This document shows positions 1 through 7,670 of a stretch of 64,000 bases of DNA, one piece after another. The DNA comes from Christensenellaceae bacterium Phil1 (lineage in GTDB: Bacteria; Bacillota; Clostridia; Christensenellales; CAG-138): assembly GCA_001940855.1 (NCBI GenBank), contig MSGS01000060.1, positions 41,431-105,430 on the forward strand. Direction: 5' to 3'. Numbering within the stretch: the stretch's first letter is position 1; each line of letters starts with the position of its first letter. The notes beneath the pieces are model-generated. The model was not told the origin of the DNA. It did not search any database and worked only from the letters and a program-made list of their open reading frames with translations. The translations under genes and the position numbers were made by a program.

Positions 1-293
1 ATGTTCCTATCCTTGGGCGCAACGTCGTTCATAAGCTTATCGCCTATATACAGTTCGCCATCGGTTATTTCCTCAAGCCCGGCAATCATTCTGAGCGTTG
101 TGGACTTGCCGCAGCCGGAAGGCCCGACCAGGACCACAAATTCCCTGTCTGCAATGTCCAAACTGAACTGCTGCACGGCGACTACGCCTTCCTCCGTTAT
201 CTGAAGATTCGGGCCGTCCTCGCGCTTTTTGTGCTTATTATCCTTGCTTACCGGATAGACCTTTTTGATGTTTTTAAGGCTCACCTGTGCCAT
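1..293 (-). CDS. Sugar-type ABC transporter ATP-binding protein (C-terminus beyond window)
   Basis: Only the first ~97 residues are present; the gene runs off the left edge. The visible part begins [14 protein letters not shown] and has the Walker A motif GPSGCGKST at about residue 70, followed by [19 protein letters not shown]. This layout is typical of MsmX/UgpC-type ATPases that energise carbohydrate importers. A charged insertion ([11 protein letters not shown]) sits between the first strand and Walker A. The ATG is preceded by AAGGAG about 15 nt upstream. The Walker B and signature motifs lie outside the window, so the substrate class is inferred from N-terminal resemblance only. Confidence 0.85.
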   Translation of the reverse strand, partial: MAQVSLKNIKKVYPVSKDNKHKKREDGPNLQITEEGVVAVQQFSLDIADREFVVLVGPSGCGKSTTLRMIAGLEEITDGELYIGDKLMNDVAPKDRN

Positions 294-485
294 ATGTTTT
301 TTGCTGCGCTCCTTTGCCCTCCGGCAAAAAGAAGCTCGCCGCCGGCATTACCCGCGCGGCCTTACGGCAGGTCTCCACGCTGCCGCACCGCCAGCAACAG
401 CGGACGCATCCTCCTTTGTTTCCCGCCGCGGCCTATTATGAGTGGAGTAGTGCCGAAACGGATATATTCAGATATAATAAATATA

Positions 486-500
486 GCACCCATCGGGTGC
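486..500 (-). terminator. Possible weak terminator of the deoxyinosine glycosylase gene
   Basis: On the minus strand, GCACCC-GAT-GGGTGC forms a 6-bp hairpin followed by TATATTTATT, 18 nt beyond the stop codon of the glycosylase gene. The T-run is interrupted, so termination may be inefficient. The rest of the gap up to the ABC ATPase shows no other feature. Confidence 0.4.
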
Positions 501-518
501 ATATTCAACAATATATTG

Positions 519-1025
519 TCAATCCTGCTGTATAAATTCGCATATTTTTTGCCACGCCGCAATGAGCCGCGGCATATTATACGAAGCGTTGGCGGGGCTT
601 GTGGACGGCAGCTTTTCCGCCATGGGTTCAAGGGAAGGATGGTACTTTACAAGCGTTGCGTACGAAAGCGCGCCGTTGCAGAATATCCTTTGCACGCGCG
701 TGCCGCCGATTAGTGCCGGAATGTCCGCGGGAACTATGTTTTTGGCCTTAGCATCGCTGCTGAGCATAATGTCGCACTCATACACGGCGTCGTATAAGCC
801 GATGCCATGGCGTATCAGCGCCGCCCCGCGCGCGGAAAAGTCAAGCGCGGCATAATTCTCCCCCGTGAGCGCACCCAAAACAGGCCAAAAGCGGTTCTTA
901 GGATGCATATAATAAAACCCTTCTTCAACCGAGCGCACGGAAGGAACGCTGCCGAGTATCAGCACCGTGCAGCGTGCATCCATCACCGGTGCAAAGGGAT
1001 GCACAATGTGCCGCGTTTCACCCAT
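519..1025 (-). CDS. DNA-deoxyinosine (hypoxanthine-DNA) glycosylase, UDG family 6
   Basis: This 168-residue protein matches the hypoxanthine-DNA glycosylase branch of the uracil-DNA glycosylase superfamily, which removes deaminated adenine from DNA. Visible family features are the N-terminal FAPVMDARCTVLILGSVPS strand and loop, the HPKNRFWPVL segment around residues 42-51, and the C-terminal LPSTSPANA motif near residue 140. Length is normal for the family. It starts 2 nt after the stop of the alarmone synthetase gene, so the two are probably co-transcribed. Family membership is fairly sure; base specificity is by family analogy. Confidence 0.85.
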   Translation of the reverse strand: MGETRHIVHPFAPVMDARCTVLILGSVPSVRSVEEGFYYMHPKNRFWPVLGALTGENYAALDFSARGAALIRHGIGLYDAVYECDIMLSSDAKAKNIVPADIPALIGGTRVQRIFCNGALSYATLVKYHPSLEPMAEKLPSTSPANASYNMPRLIAAWQKICEFIQQD

Positions 1026-1027
1026 GC

Positions 1028-1726
1028 TCAGTCCGCCTCTTGCTCCACGCGCTTCTGTATGCCCTCCATGCGCGCATCAAGGCTTGCGCCCATGGTTGCG
1101 CATTCAAGCAGTTCCTTTGTTATTTCGGCACGGATATCGTCCGGCATGTCCTTTTTATAGTTTATTTTGTGTTCAAGGCTTGCCCACCAGTCCATTGATA
1201 TTGTGCGGAACTGAACCTCGACCTTCATCATGCGCTTTTTATCGTGCAGAAATATCGGCGTTTCAACTATCAGGTGTAGGCTGCGGTAGCCGTTGGGCTT
1301 GGGATTCTTTATGTAATCTTTGCACTCTATAACGCGGATATCGTCCTGTTCCGTGAAGGATTCGGCAAGCATATAGATATCGCTCGGATAGGAGCATATA
1401 ACCCGCACGCCAGCAATATCGTTTATGTTTTTCTCTATGCTGTCTATCGATATTCCAACGCCCTTGCGCGAAGCCTTTTCAACAATGCTGTCCAGCGACT
1501 TCAGCCGCGTTTTAACGCTTTCTATCGGGTTGCGGTCATATTGCAGCGAAAGTTCTTCGTTAAGCACGTTGAACTTGGTCGCCACCTCCATCATGGCGCA
1601 GCGGTAATAGGCCATAAGTTCCCTGTATGGCCGCGCATAATTCTGCATCCATGTTCTTATGTCGCTCTTGCTCAGGCGCGAAAGTAAAAGCTGCTCAAGG
1701 CCCTGCATATCGCTCAGGTTTATCAT
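1028..1726 (-). CDS. Small alarmone synthetase, RelA/SpoT synthetase domain (YjbM/RelQ type)
   Basis: This 232-residue protein is a stand-alone (p)ppGpp synthetase that transfers pyrophosphate from ATP to GDP or GTP. It has the synthetase-domain landmarks NDIAGVRVICSYPSDIY (about residue 105), NGYRSLHLIVETP (about 145) and EVQFRTISMDWWASLEHK (about 170). There is no HD hydrolase, TGS or ACT domain, which separates it from long RelA/Rel. It is the first gene of a two-gene unit with the deoxyinosine glycosylase. It would be a stress-responsive alarmone source; whether it is allosterically activated by pppGpp, as RelQ is, cannot be seen. Confidence 0.92.
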   Translation of the reverse strand: MINLSDMQGLEQLLLSRLSKSDIRTWMQNYARPYRELMAYYRCAMMEVATKFNVLNEELSLQYDRNPIESVKTRLKSLDSIVEKASRKGVGISIDSIEKNINDIAGVRVICSYPSDIYMLAESFTEQDDIRVIECKDYIKNPKPNGYRSLHLIVETPIFLHDKKRMMKVEVQFRTISMDWWASLEHKINYKKDMPDDIRAEITKELLECATMGASLDARMEGIQKRVEQEAD

Positions 1727-1845
1727 AGCTGGAAGTATTCTGCCTTTCGTGATGCCATTATTTTCTTCCTTATTATATGCGTTTTGCGAGCCATGCGTCT
1801 ATGCGAATAATGTGACGGAATGTGAAACTTTTCGCGGAGATTATA

Positions 1846-1874
1846 TTGACGAAATATTAACATGGTGTTAATAT
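1846..1874 (+). promoter_or_regulatory. Sigma-A promoter of the permease gene with an overlapping palindromic operator
   Basis: TTGACG (1846-1851), a 17-bp spacer and TAATAT (1869-1874) form a good vegetative promoter 71 nt before the permease start. A perfect 9-bp inverted repeat, ATATTAACA-TGG-TGTTAATAT (1854-1874), covers the spacer and the whole -10 element. A dimeric repressor bound there would block RNA polymerase. The regulator is unknown. Confidence 0.7.
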
Positions 1875-1945
1875 ATATTTATACAAAAATGTGGATAAAC
1901 ACTAAAATTTAAGTATTTATTCATAAAATTATTAGGAGGTATCAT

Positions 1946-3331
1946 ATGGAAAACAACAGCGGAAAACACCTCAAGAAAGAACTTGGCGTGTTTTCAGGTA
2001 TCAGCCTTGTGGCCGGCATGACCATAGGCTCCGGTATCTATTATCTTGGCAGCTACGTGCTTGAGCGCGTAAACATGTCCATGGGTATGGCGCTTGTGTG
2101 CTGGATAGTCGGCGGCATAGTCAGCATACTCGGCGGCCTTTGCTTTGCCGAGCTTGGCGCGGAAATGCCTGTCACCGGCGGCATGACCACCTATCTTGCC
2201 AAGGCCTATCATCCCCTGGCCGGCTTCGTAAACGGTTTCTCCGGCTTCCTGCTCACGGCTTCCGGATCCATCGCATCCCTTGCCCTGGCCGCCGTTACCC
2301 CGTTCCAGGAGGAGTTCGCGTTCTCCGAACCCGTCACCAAGGCAATAGCTATCGGACTTATAGTATTATTCACCATAATCAATCTGCGCGGTATAAAGAC
2401 CGCCGCCGCCATACAGAACATAAGCATGGTGCTGCGCCTTGTGCCGCTGGTGCTGGTAATAGTTCTTGGCGTATTCGCTGGCAAGAGCCAGCCGGATCTT
2501 TCCCTGGCTACCGCTTTCACTACCGACACCCCTCCCACGTTCTTCAACATAGTAAAGGTAATCGGTTACGCAACGTTTGCATCCCTTTGGGCATATGAAG
2601 GCTGGACCAACCTTAACACCGTTGCCGGCGAAATGAAGCGCCCCAAGCGTGACCTGCCCCTGGCCATAATAATCTCCATGGGCGGCATAATGCTCATATA
2701 CACCCTGTTCAATTTTGCTGTCTACCGCATAATCCCGCAGGCCGAAGTTAACTCCATGATAGCCGACGGCAACATCTATCTTGGCAAGACCGCCGCCTTC
2801 AACGTAATGGGCAACTTCGGTAAGTGGATAGTGCTCATCGGCATGGCCGTTGGTATCGTTGGTACCGTTAACGGCGACTGCCTGGTGTTCCCCCGTACTT
2901 ACTACGCAATGGCGCGCGGCGGCTTCTTCTTCAAGAAGTGCGGCGAAGTTAACGACAAGGGCGTTCCCGCGTTCGCTATAATTGCTTCCTCCGCAATGTC
3001 CATAATACTTGTTCTGTTCAATAGCCTGCAGCAGCTCACCGACTGGCTGGTCACCGTAAGCGCTCTGCTCAACCTGATGGCCATATTCGCGGTGCTCATT
3101 TTCCGCAAGAAGTATCCCGATATGGAGCGTCCTTACAAAGTATGGGGCGGCGTACCCGTAATAATCCTCACCTGCCTGCTGTTCGTGGTGCTGCTGGTCA
3201 ACAACTTTGTTGAGGATCCCCTCACCTCTGCCAAGGGTCTTATCATAATCGCCCTGTGCATACCGTTCTATTACATTTTCCGTAAGCTCAACGGCGGCAT
3301 GGAATACGATACCGATAAGATAGACAACTGA
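1946..3331 (+). CDS. APC-superfamily amino acid permease
   Basis: This 461-residue polytopic membrane protein has about 12 hydrophobic segments. It opens with the APC signature GVFSGISLVAGMTIGSGIYY in TM1, the unwound GSGI-type helix that binds the amino-acid backbone. The loop containing EMKRPKRDLP is also typical of cationic/neutral amino-acid permeases and exchangers. A strong AGGAGGT site precedes the ATG. Codon use is strongly biased, suggesting high expression. It is followed 20 nt later by a beta-lactamase-fold hydrolase, probably in the same transcript. The transported amino acid cannot be told. Confidence 0.9.
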   Translation: MENNSGKHLKKELGVFSGISLVAGMTIGSGIYYLGSYVLERVNMSMGMALVCWIVGGIVSILGGLCFAELGAEMPVTGGMTTYLAKAYHPLAGFVNGFSGFLLTASGSIASLALAAVTPFQEEFAFSEPVTKAIAIGLIVLFTIINLRGIKTAAAIQNISMVLRLVPLVLVIVLGVFAGKSQPDLSLATAFTTDTPPTFFNIVKVIGYATFASLWAYEGWTNLNTVAGEMKRPKRDLPLAIIISMGGIMLIYTLFNFAVYRIIPQAEVNSMIADGNIYLGKTAAFNVMGNFGKWIVLIGMAVGIVGTVNGDCLVFPRTYYAMARGGFFFKKCGEVNDKGVPAFAIIASSAMSIILVLFNSLQQLTDWLVTVSALLNLMAIFAVLIFRKKYPDMERPYKVWGGVPVIILTCLLFVVLLVNNFVEDPLTSAKGLIIIALCIPFYYIFRKLNGGMEYDTDKIDN

Positions 3332-3351
3332 TAATTAACGGAGACATTATT

Positions 3352-4125
3352 ATGAACAGCGAAGCTATCATTGCAAAGCTTAAGGCCGTTCCCGGCAACG
3401 TGGGCTTCTATTATAAGGATCTCACCACAGGCGAAACGCTTGGCTATAACGAAAACGAGCAATTTGAAGCGGCAAGCGTAATAAAGCTGCCGGTATACAT
3501 GGTAATAATGAAGCTGGCGCACGAAGGCAAGCTGAGCCTTAGCGAAAAGCTTACCTGCCACCATGCGGACAAGATGCCCCCCTGCGGCGCGCTGTATTTC
3601 TTTACGGACGAGCCGGTGGTGGATATCGAAACGCTGTGCGGGCTGATGATAACCATATCGGACAACACCGCGACCAATATGCTCATAAGCCGCCTTGGCA
3701 TAGATTTTCTCAACGAGGAATTCAAAAAGATAGGCCTTGAAAAGACCCATATAGAGCGGCTGCTGTTCGACAGCGAAGCAAGCGCGCAGGGCAAGTGCAA
3801 TTACATTGTGCCTGCCGAGATGGGTATGCTGCTGGAGCAGGTATACCGCCGCACGTTCGTTTCCAAGGAAGTGAGCGAGGCGATAGAAAAGCTGCTGCTT
3901 GAACAGCAGATAAACCACAAGATACCAGGCTACCTCCGCGACGAGGTCGCCGTTGCGCACAAGACCGGCGAGGATGACAACCTTACCAACGACGTTGGCA
4001 TAGTGTATGCCAAAAAGCCCTTCGTGGTCTCCTTCGCAAGCTACAATACCGACGTTCCCACCGCGGAGATCGCCATACGCGAAATCTCCCGCGATCTGGC
4101 CGGTATAGTGCCGTATAAGGCGTAA
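3352..4125 (+). CDS. Class A beta-lactamase-fold serine hydrolase, cytoplasmic
   Basis: This 257-residue protein keeps three motifs of class A serine beta-lactamases and transpeptidases: S42-V-I-K45 (SxxK), S103-D-N105 (SDN) and K204-T-G206 (KTG). It has no signal peptide or lipobox. The omega-loop region near residue 140 lacks a recognisable ExxLN motif, so the usual deacylating glutamate appears to be missing. A true penicillinase is therefore doubtful; a peptidase or amidase acting on small peptides in the cytoplasm is possible. It follows the permease by 20 nt and is followed by a strong terminator. Confidence 0.85.
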   Translation: MNSEAIIAKLKAVPGNVGFYYKDLTTGETLGYNENEQFEAASVIKLPVYMVIMKLAHEGKLSLSEKLTCHHADKMPPCGALYFFTDEPVVDIETLCGLMITISDNTATNMLISRLGIDFLNEEFKKIGLEKTHIERLLFDSEASAQGKCNYIVPAEMGMLLEQVYRRTFVSKEVSEAIEKLLLEQQINHKIPGYLRDEVAVAHKTGEDDNLTNDVGIVYAKKPFVVSFASYNTDVPTAEIAIREISRDLAGIVPYKA

Positions 4126-4148
4126 GTAAATATAAAGCGATAAGCTTT

Positions 4149-4184
4149 CGCTCCCCTACCGCATTTGGCCGGGGAGCGTTTTTT
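4149..4184 (+). terminator. Intrinsic terminator after the permease/hydrolase unit
   Basis: CGCTCCCC (4149-4156) pairs with CGGGGAGCG (4170-4178), followed by a run of six T. It lies 23 nt after the hydrolase stop codon. Confidence 0.9.
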
Positions 4185-4186
4185 AT

Positions 4187-4219
4187 AAACAAAAGGCCCG
4201 CGAACAGGTTCCGCAGGCC
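4187..4219 (-). terminator. Intrinsic terminator of the LysR regulator gene
   Basis: Read on the minus strand, GGCCTGCG pairs with CGCGGGCC (one G-U pair) across a 9-nt loop and is followed by TTTTGTTT. It sits back to back with the plus-strand terminator and separates two convergent units. Confidence 0.85.
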
Positions 4220-4245
4220 GTGTGGTTTCGGTATTCGGTTGAAGC

Positions 4246-5151
4246 TTACTTCTTCTCCTCATCCGCGCCTTCGCCGAGGACGATTTGGATGAACCGCTCC
4301 GCCGCAGGGGAAAGCGGCACGCCTTCAAGCGAGATAAGGCCGATGTTTCGGCTGGGCATGGGCGTTTTGAGTTTGATTTCAAACAGTTCGCCGCTGTTTA
4401 TCGCCTCCGCCGCAAATTCATACGTTACGCATGCCACGCCAAGGCCAATCTTGGCAAATTCAACCAGCAGGCTGTGCGCGCCCAGTTCAATTTCAGGCCG
4501 CAGCGTTACGCCGCATACTGCGGCAAAATCATCCAGATATTTTCTGGAGTTGGACGCCTTTTCAAGCAGCACCAGCGGCTCGCGCGAAAGCTCCTCCAGC
4601 GTTACCTGCCTGTTCAAAAGGTGTTTGAACCGCGACGACGCCACGAACACATCGTGCACCTTCAGCACTTCCTTAACGGAAAGCGCGCTGTCTATTACCG
4701 GCAGGTTTACAAGCGCAATGTCCACCTTGCCGACTTTGAGCAGTTCCACGGTGTCCGGCGTGGTGCGGTTGGTGACCTGAAGCTGAATATCCGGATATTC
4801 CGAATGGAACTTTTCAAGATACGGCAGCAGGAAATATTGGCACAGCGTGTCGCTTGCGCCTATCATAAGGCCGCCGGACTGCAGCGTGCGCATGCGGTTC
4901 AGCTTATCCTCCGCCGCGGCAATGAGGCTTACGGCCTTATCGGCATAGCTGTACAGCATGCGGCCTTCGCTGGTGAGCGATATGCCGCGGCTGGTGCGGG
5001 TGAACAGGGTGCAGCCCAAAGTATACTCAAGCCTGTGCATGGACTGGCTTATTGCGGGCTGGCTAACGTAAAGCTCCCGCGCGGCATGGGAAAGGCTTCC
5101 GCAGCGCGCAACGGTGCAGAATATGCTGTATAGATCAAGATCGGTAGGCAT
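4246..5151 (-). CDS. LysR-family transcriptional regulator
   Basis: This 301-residue protein has the N-terminal winged helix-turn-helix of LTTRs (GSLSHAARELYVSQPAISQS, residues ~18-37, then LFTRTSRGISLTSEG) and a C-terminal periplasmic-binding-type effector domain from about residue 90. I chose the start at 5151 (MPTDLDLYS) because GGAGG lies 9 nt upstream; an in-frame start at 5196 lacks a ribosome site and would add 15 non-family residues. The gene is divergent from the alpha/beta hydrolase gene, its likely target, with three copies of an ATGCAATA box between them. The effector is unknown. Confidence 0.93.
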   Translation of the reverse strand: MPTDLDLYSIFCTVARCGSLSHAARELYVSQPAISQSMHRLEYTLGCTLFTRTSRGISLTSEGRMLYSYADKAVSLIAAAEDKLNRMRTLQSGGLMIGASDTLCQYFLLPYLEKFHSEYPDIQLQVTNRTTPDTVELLKVGKVDIALVNLPVIDSALSVKEVLKVHDVFVASSRFKHLLNRQVTLEELSREPLVLLEKASNSRKYLDDFAAVCGVTLRPEIELGAHSLLVEFAKIGLGVACVTYEFAAEAINSGELFEIKLKTPMPSRNIGLISLEGVPLSPAAERFIQIVLGEGADEEKK

Positions 5152-5176
5152 AGTATGCTTCCTCCATCTTTCAGGG

Positions 5177-5263
5177 TATTGCATTTGATTATACATACCA
5201 TCGCACCATAATGCAATAAGTTTTTCTAATATTAATGCAATATTCTGTATTAGATGGTATAAT
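5177..5263. promoter_or_regulatory. Divergent promoter region with three ATGCAATA boxes
   Basis: For the LysR gene (minus) TTGCAT (5216-5211), a 17-bp spacer and TATAAT (5193-5188) form a promoter. For the hydrolase (plus) TATAAT lies at 5258-5263 with a poor -35. The octamer ATGCAATA occurs at 5211-5218 and 5235-5242 in direct orientation and at 5177-5184 inverted. One copy covers the LysR -35, and another lies exactly where the hydrolase -35 should be. This is what autoregulation plus target activation by an LTTR would look like. Confidence 0.6.
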
Positions 5264-5300
5264 GGGGTAAAAGCGCATCAAACGCAGGGAGGAAATTCAA

Positions 5301-6212
5301 ATGGAACAGGCCTTACGCTCGTCAACAGGGCTATGCAGCATAAACATTCGCTTCTGGGATGCCGAGCATCAGCCGCCGCGCGCGGTGCTTACCATTATGC
5401 ACGGCATGGCAGAGCACGTGGACAGATATGACGATTTTGCAGGATTCCTTGCGCAAAACGGCATAGCCGTTGCCGCGGCGGACATGGCATCGCACGGCAA
5501 GAGCATAAGCGAAAACGGTATCCGGGGCTATTTTGGGCCGGAAAACGGCTGGGACAGGCTTATTGATGACGCGCTGAGCGTACACAAGGTCATAAAGCAA
5601 GCTTATCCCTCTGTTCCCTGCTTCCTTTTGGGGCACAGCATGGGCTCCTTCCTTGCGCGTTCATACGCCGCGCGGCATGGCGATGATATAGACGCATTCG
5701 TGTTCTGCGGCACGGCGGGGCACAACCCGGTTATGCCCATCGCCAAGCTGATAGCAAATGCTGAAATAAAGCGCACAGGCGGCGATGTGCCCAGCAAAAA
5801 GCTCGATTTGCTGGCGTTCGGCGCATACAATAAGCCATTCGAGCAGCGAACGGCATTCGATTGGCTGAGCGCGAATCAGGCCAACGTAGACCGATATATT
5901 GCCGACCCCCTGTGCGGCTTCACGTTCACCGCCGCGGCATTCCGCGATCTGTTCACTGGGCTTAGCGAGGTATCCCGCAAGGACTGGGCCGCGAATGTGC
6001 CGAACCGGCCCATACTGGTAATAGCCGGCGACAAAGACCCCGTAGGCAGCATGGGCAAGGGCCCTACAGAGGTTGCCGGGCGGCTGCTGAACAGCGGCCA
6101 CGACGTTATATTAAAGCTTTATCCCGGCATGCGGCACGAGATACTCAACGAAACCGGCAAGAAAAAGGTTTGGCAGGATGTGCTGGATTTTCTTAACGCA
6201 CAGATAGGCTAA
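5301..6212 (+). CDS. Alpha/beta hydrolase (Hydrolase_4, monoacylglycerol lipase/lysophospholipase-like)
   Basis: This 303-residue protein has the alpha/beta-hydrolase fold landmarks: HGMAEHVDRYDDFAGFLAQN with the oxyanion-hole HGM at residues 34-36, nucleophile elbow GHSMGS with Ser113, acid in AGDKDPVG (Asp244 or Asp246) and a catalytic histidine in GMRHE (His279). There is no signal peptide, so it should be cytoplasmic. It would hydrolyse a carboxylic ester, by family resemblance a monoacylglycerol or lysophospholipid. It is divergent from a LysR gene and 10 nt upstream of a uracil-DNA glycosylase gene, probably in one transcript. Confidence 0.88.
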   Translation: MEQALRSSTGLCSINIRFWDAEHQPPRAVLTIMHGMAEHVDRYDDFAGFLAQNGIAVAAADMASHGKSISENGIRGYFGPENGWDRLIDDALSVHKVIKQAYPSVPCFLLGHSMGSFLARSYAARHGDDIDAFVFCGTAGHNPVMPIAKLIANAEIKRTGGDVPSKKLDLLAFGAYNKPFEQRTAFDWLSANQANVDRYIADPLCGFTFTAAAFRDLFTGLSEVSRKDWAANVPNRPILVIAGDKDPVGSMGKGPTEVAGRLLNSGHDVILKLYPGMRHEILNETGKKKVWQDVLDFLNAQIG

Positions 6213-6222
6213 GGAGCGGACA

Positions 6223-6795
6223 ATGGCGCATTACGATTGGGCAACGCTATACGAAAAGCTTGAAAGCTGCACGGACTGCGGCCTTTGCAAGGGGCGCACG
6301 AACGTGGTTATAGGCGTGGGGAATCCGCAATCCAAAATAATGCTGATAGGCGAAGGCCCCGGGCGGGACGAGGACATACAGGGCTATCCGTTCGTCGGCG
6401 CGGCCGGGCAGCTGCTCGACAAGATGCTTGCAGCGATAAGCCTTGACCGCACCAAGGTATACATTGCCAACATAGTGAAATGCCGCCCGCCGCAGAACCG
6501 CACCCCGCTTGAGGACGAGGCCATGGCCTGCCTGCCGTATCTTAGGGCGCAGGTGGCGCTGATACAGCCGCAGATAATAGTTTGCCTTGGCAAAACGGCA
6601 GCCATGTACGTTATAGACCGCGAAATACGCATCACGCGGGACCGCGGCATATGGCGCATGAAGAAGGGCATATGGATGCTGCCCACCTTCCACCCCGCCG
6701 CCCTTCTGCGCGACGAAAGCAAAAAGCGCGACGCCTGGCACGATATGCAGTCCCTCAGGGACAAAATAAAGGAACTGGAGCCGGACGGAGAATAA
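6223..6795 (+). CDS. Uracil-DNA glycosylase, family 4 (iron-sulfur type)
   Basis: This 190-residue protein excises uracil from DNA. The four cysteines that hold the 4Fe-4S cluster in this family are present: Cys16 and Cys19 in SCTDCGLC, Cys87 in VKCRPP and Cys103 in MACLPYLRAQ. The active-site motif GEGPGRDED (43-51) and the C-terminal HPAALLR motif (157-163) are intact. Length is typical. It follows the hydrolase gene by 10 nt with a short ribosome site (AAGGAG) and ends in a clear terminator. Confidence 0.95.
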   Translation: MAHYDWATLYEKLESCTDCGLCKGRTNVVIGVGNPQSKIMLIGEGPGRDEDIQGYPFVGAAGQLLDKMLAAISLDRTKVYIANIVKCRPPQNRTPLEDEAMACLPYLRAQVALIQPQIIVCLGKTAAMYVIDREIRITRDRGIWRMKKGIWMLPTFHPAALLRDESKKRDAWHDMQSLRDKIKELEPDGE

Positions 6796-6802
6796 TAAGC
6801 AT

Positions 6803-6836
6803 AAAGCAGGAAGCCGGTAGCTTTCTGCTTTTTATT
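6803..6836 (+). terminator. Intrinsic terminator after the uracil-DNA glycosylase gene
   Basis: AAAGCAGGAAGC pairs with GCTTTCTGCTTT (one G-U pair) around a CGGTA loop and is followed by TTTTATTTT. Confidence 0.85.
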
Positions 6837-6842
6837 TTCCCC

Positions 6843-6871
6843 TCATATTTCCCAATTTTCGCGCATATTCT
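6843..6871 (+). promoter_or_regulatory. Candidate sigma-E-type promoter for sigK
   Basis: TCATATT (6843-6849), a 14-bp spacer and CATATTCT (6864-6871) resemble the mother-cell sigma-E consensus (ATATT at -35, CATACA-T at -10, 14-15 bp apart). In Bacillus and Clostridioides sigK is transcribed by sigma-E. The match is by eye only. Confidence 0.45.
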
Positions 6872-6907
6872 TAGCATACCTTAGCTTTTACGGGAGGTAC
6901 TTCGAAT

Positions 6908-7597
6908 ATGTTCGGATGGTTTGTGCGGCTCGTTTCGCGGCTGTTTTTCTTCACGGGATATGTTGGACTGAACAGTTCCTTTCCGGATCCGCTTCCGGCG
7001 GAGGAGGAGCGCCGCTGCCTTGAGGCCATGGCGCAGGGCGATGAGCATGCGCGCGAAAAGCTGATAGAGCACAATCTAAGGCTTGTCGCGCACATTGCGA
7101 AAAAGTACGCCTCCCCCAAGCGGGACAGCGACGATTTGATATCCATCGGCACGGTGGGGCTTATAAAGGCCGTGTCCACGTTCAACGCATCAAAGAGCAA
7201 AACGCTCGCCGCTTATGCGGCAAGGTGTATAGAAAATGAAATCCTCATGTCCCTGCGTGCGGAAAAGAAGCAGAACGGCGAAGTGTATTTGATGGAGCCA
7301 ATAGGTACGGACAACGACGGCAACGAGATTTCGCTTTGCGACATACTGGGCACGGATGCGGACCATGTGCATAACGAGGCGGAGCGCAGCATGGAGGCGG
7401 AGCGGCTTTGGCAGGCGATAGACGACGTACTCAGCGCGCGGGAGCGCACGGTCGTAAAGCTGCGTTACGGCATCCCCTGCGGCAGGTGCATGGCGCAGCG
7501 GGAGGTGGCGGCTATATTGGGCATATCAAGGAGCTATGTTTCCCGCCTTGAAAAGAAAGCGCTGACCAAGCTTTATTCCCGCCTTGGGGAGAAATAA
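6908..7597 (+). CDS. sigK: RNA polymerase sporulation sigma factor pro-sigma-K
   Basis: This 229-residue sigma-70 family factor carries region 2 (EHNLRLVAHIAKKYASPKRD, then DLISIGTVGLIKAV) and region 4 (REVAAILGISRSYVSRLEKK), both in the form typical of sigma-K, the late mother-cell sporulation factor. The first 17 residues are hydrophobic, as in the inhibitory pro-sequence removed by SpoIVFB; mature protein would begin at YVGLNSSFPDPL by alignment with B. subtilis YVKNNAFPQPL. The gene is continuous, with no skin-type insertion. GGGAGG precedes the ATG. Confidence 0.95.
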   Translation: MFGWFVRLVSRLFFFTGYVGLNSSFPDPLPAEEERRCLEAMAQGDEHAREKLIEHNLRLVAHIAKKYASPKRDSDDLISIGTVGLIKAVSTFNASKSKTLAAYAARCIENEILMSLRAEKKQNGEVYLMEPIGTDNDGNEISLCDILGTDADHVHNEAERSMEAERLWQAIDDVLSARERTVVKLRYGIPCGRCMAQREVAAILGISRSYVSRLEKKALTKLYSRLGEK

Positions 7598-7604
7598 TCA
7601 ATGC

Positions 7605-7670
7605 TTGACAAAGTGAAAAAACAGTAGTATCTTTCAATGCGGTAAAAATGCGCCGGGGTAAAATCCGGCG
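7605..7670 (+). promoter_or_regulatory. Promoter and leader hairpin of the PII-like/antiporter operon
   Basis: TTGACA (7605-7610), a 17-bp spacer and TATCTT (7628-7633) form a strong promoter 80 nt before the PII-like gene. The leader contains CGCCGG-N8-CCGGCG (7651-7670), a 6-bp GC hairpin followed by TTATTATA. It could act as a weak attenuator or stabilise the mRNA 5' end. It is too short to be a known c-di-AMP riboswitch. Confidence 0.65.

Noticed and set aside
6908..7597. Skin-element insertion in sigK
   Set aside because: The reading frame is continuous from pro-sequence to region 4 with normal length.
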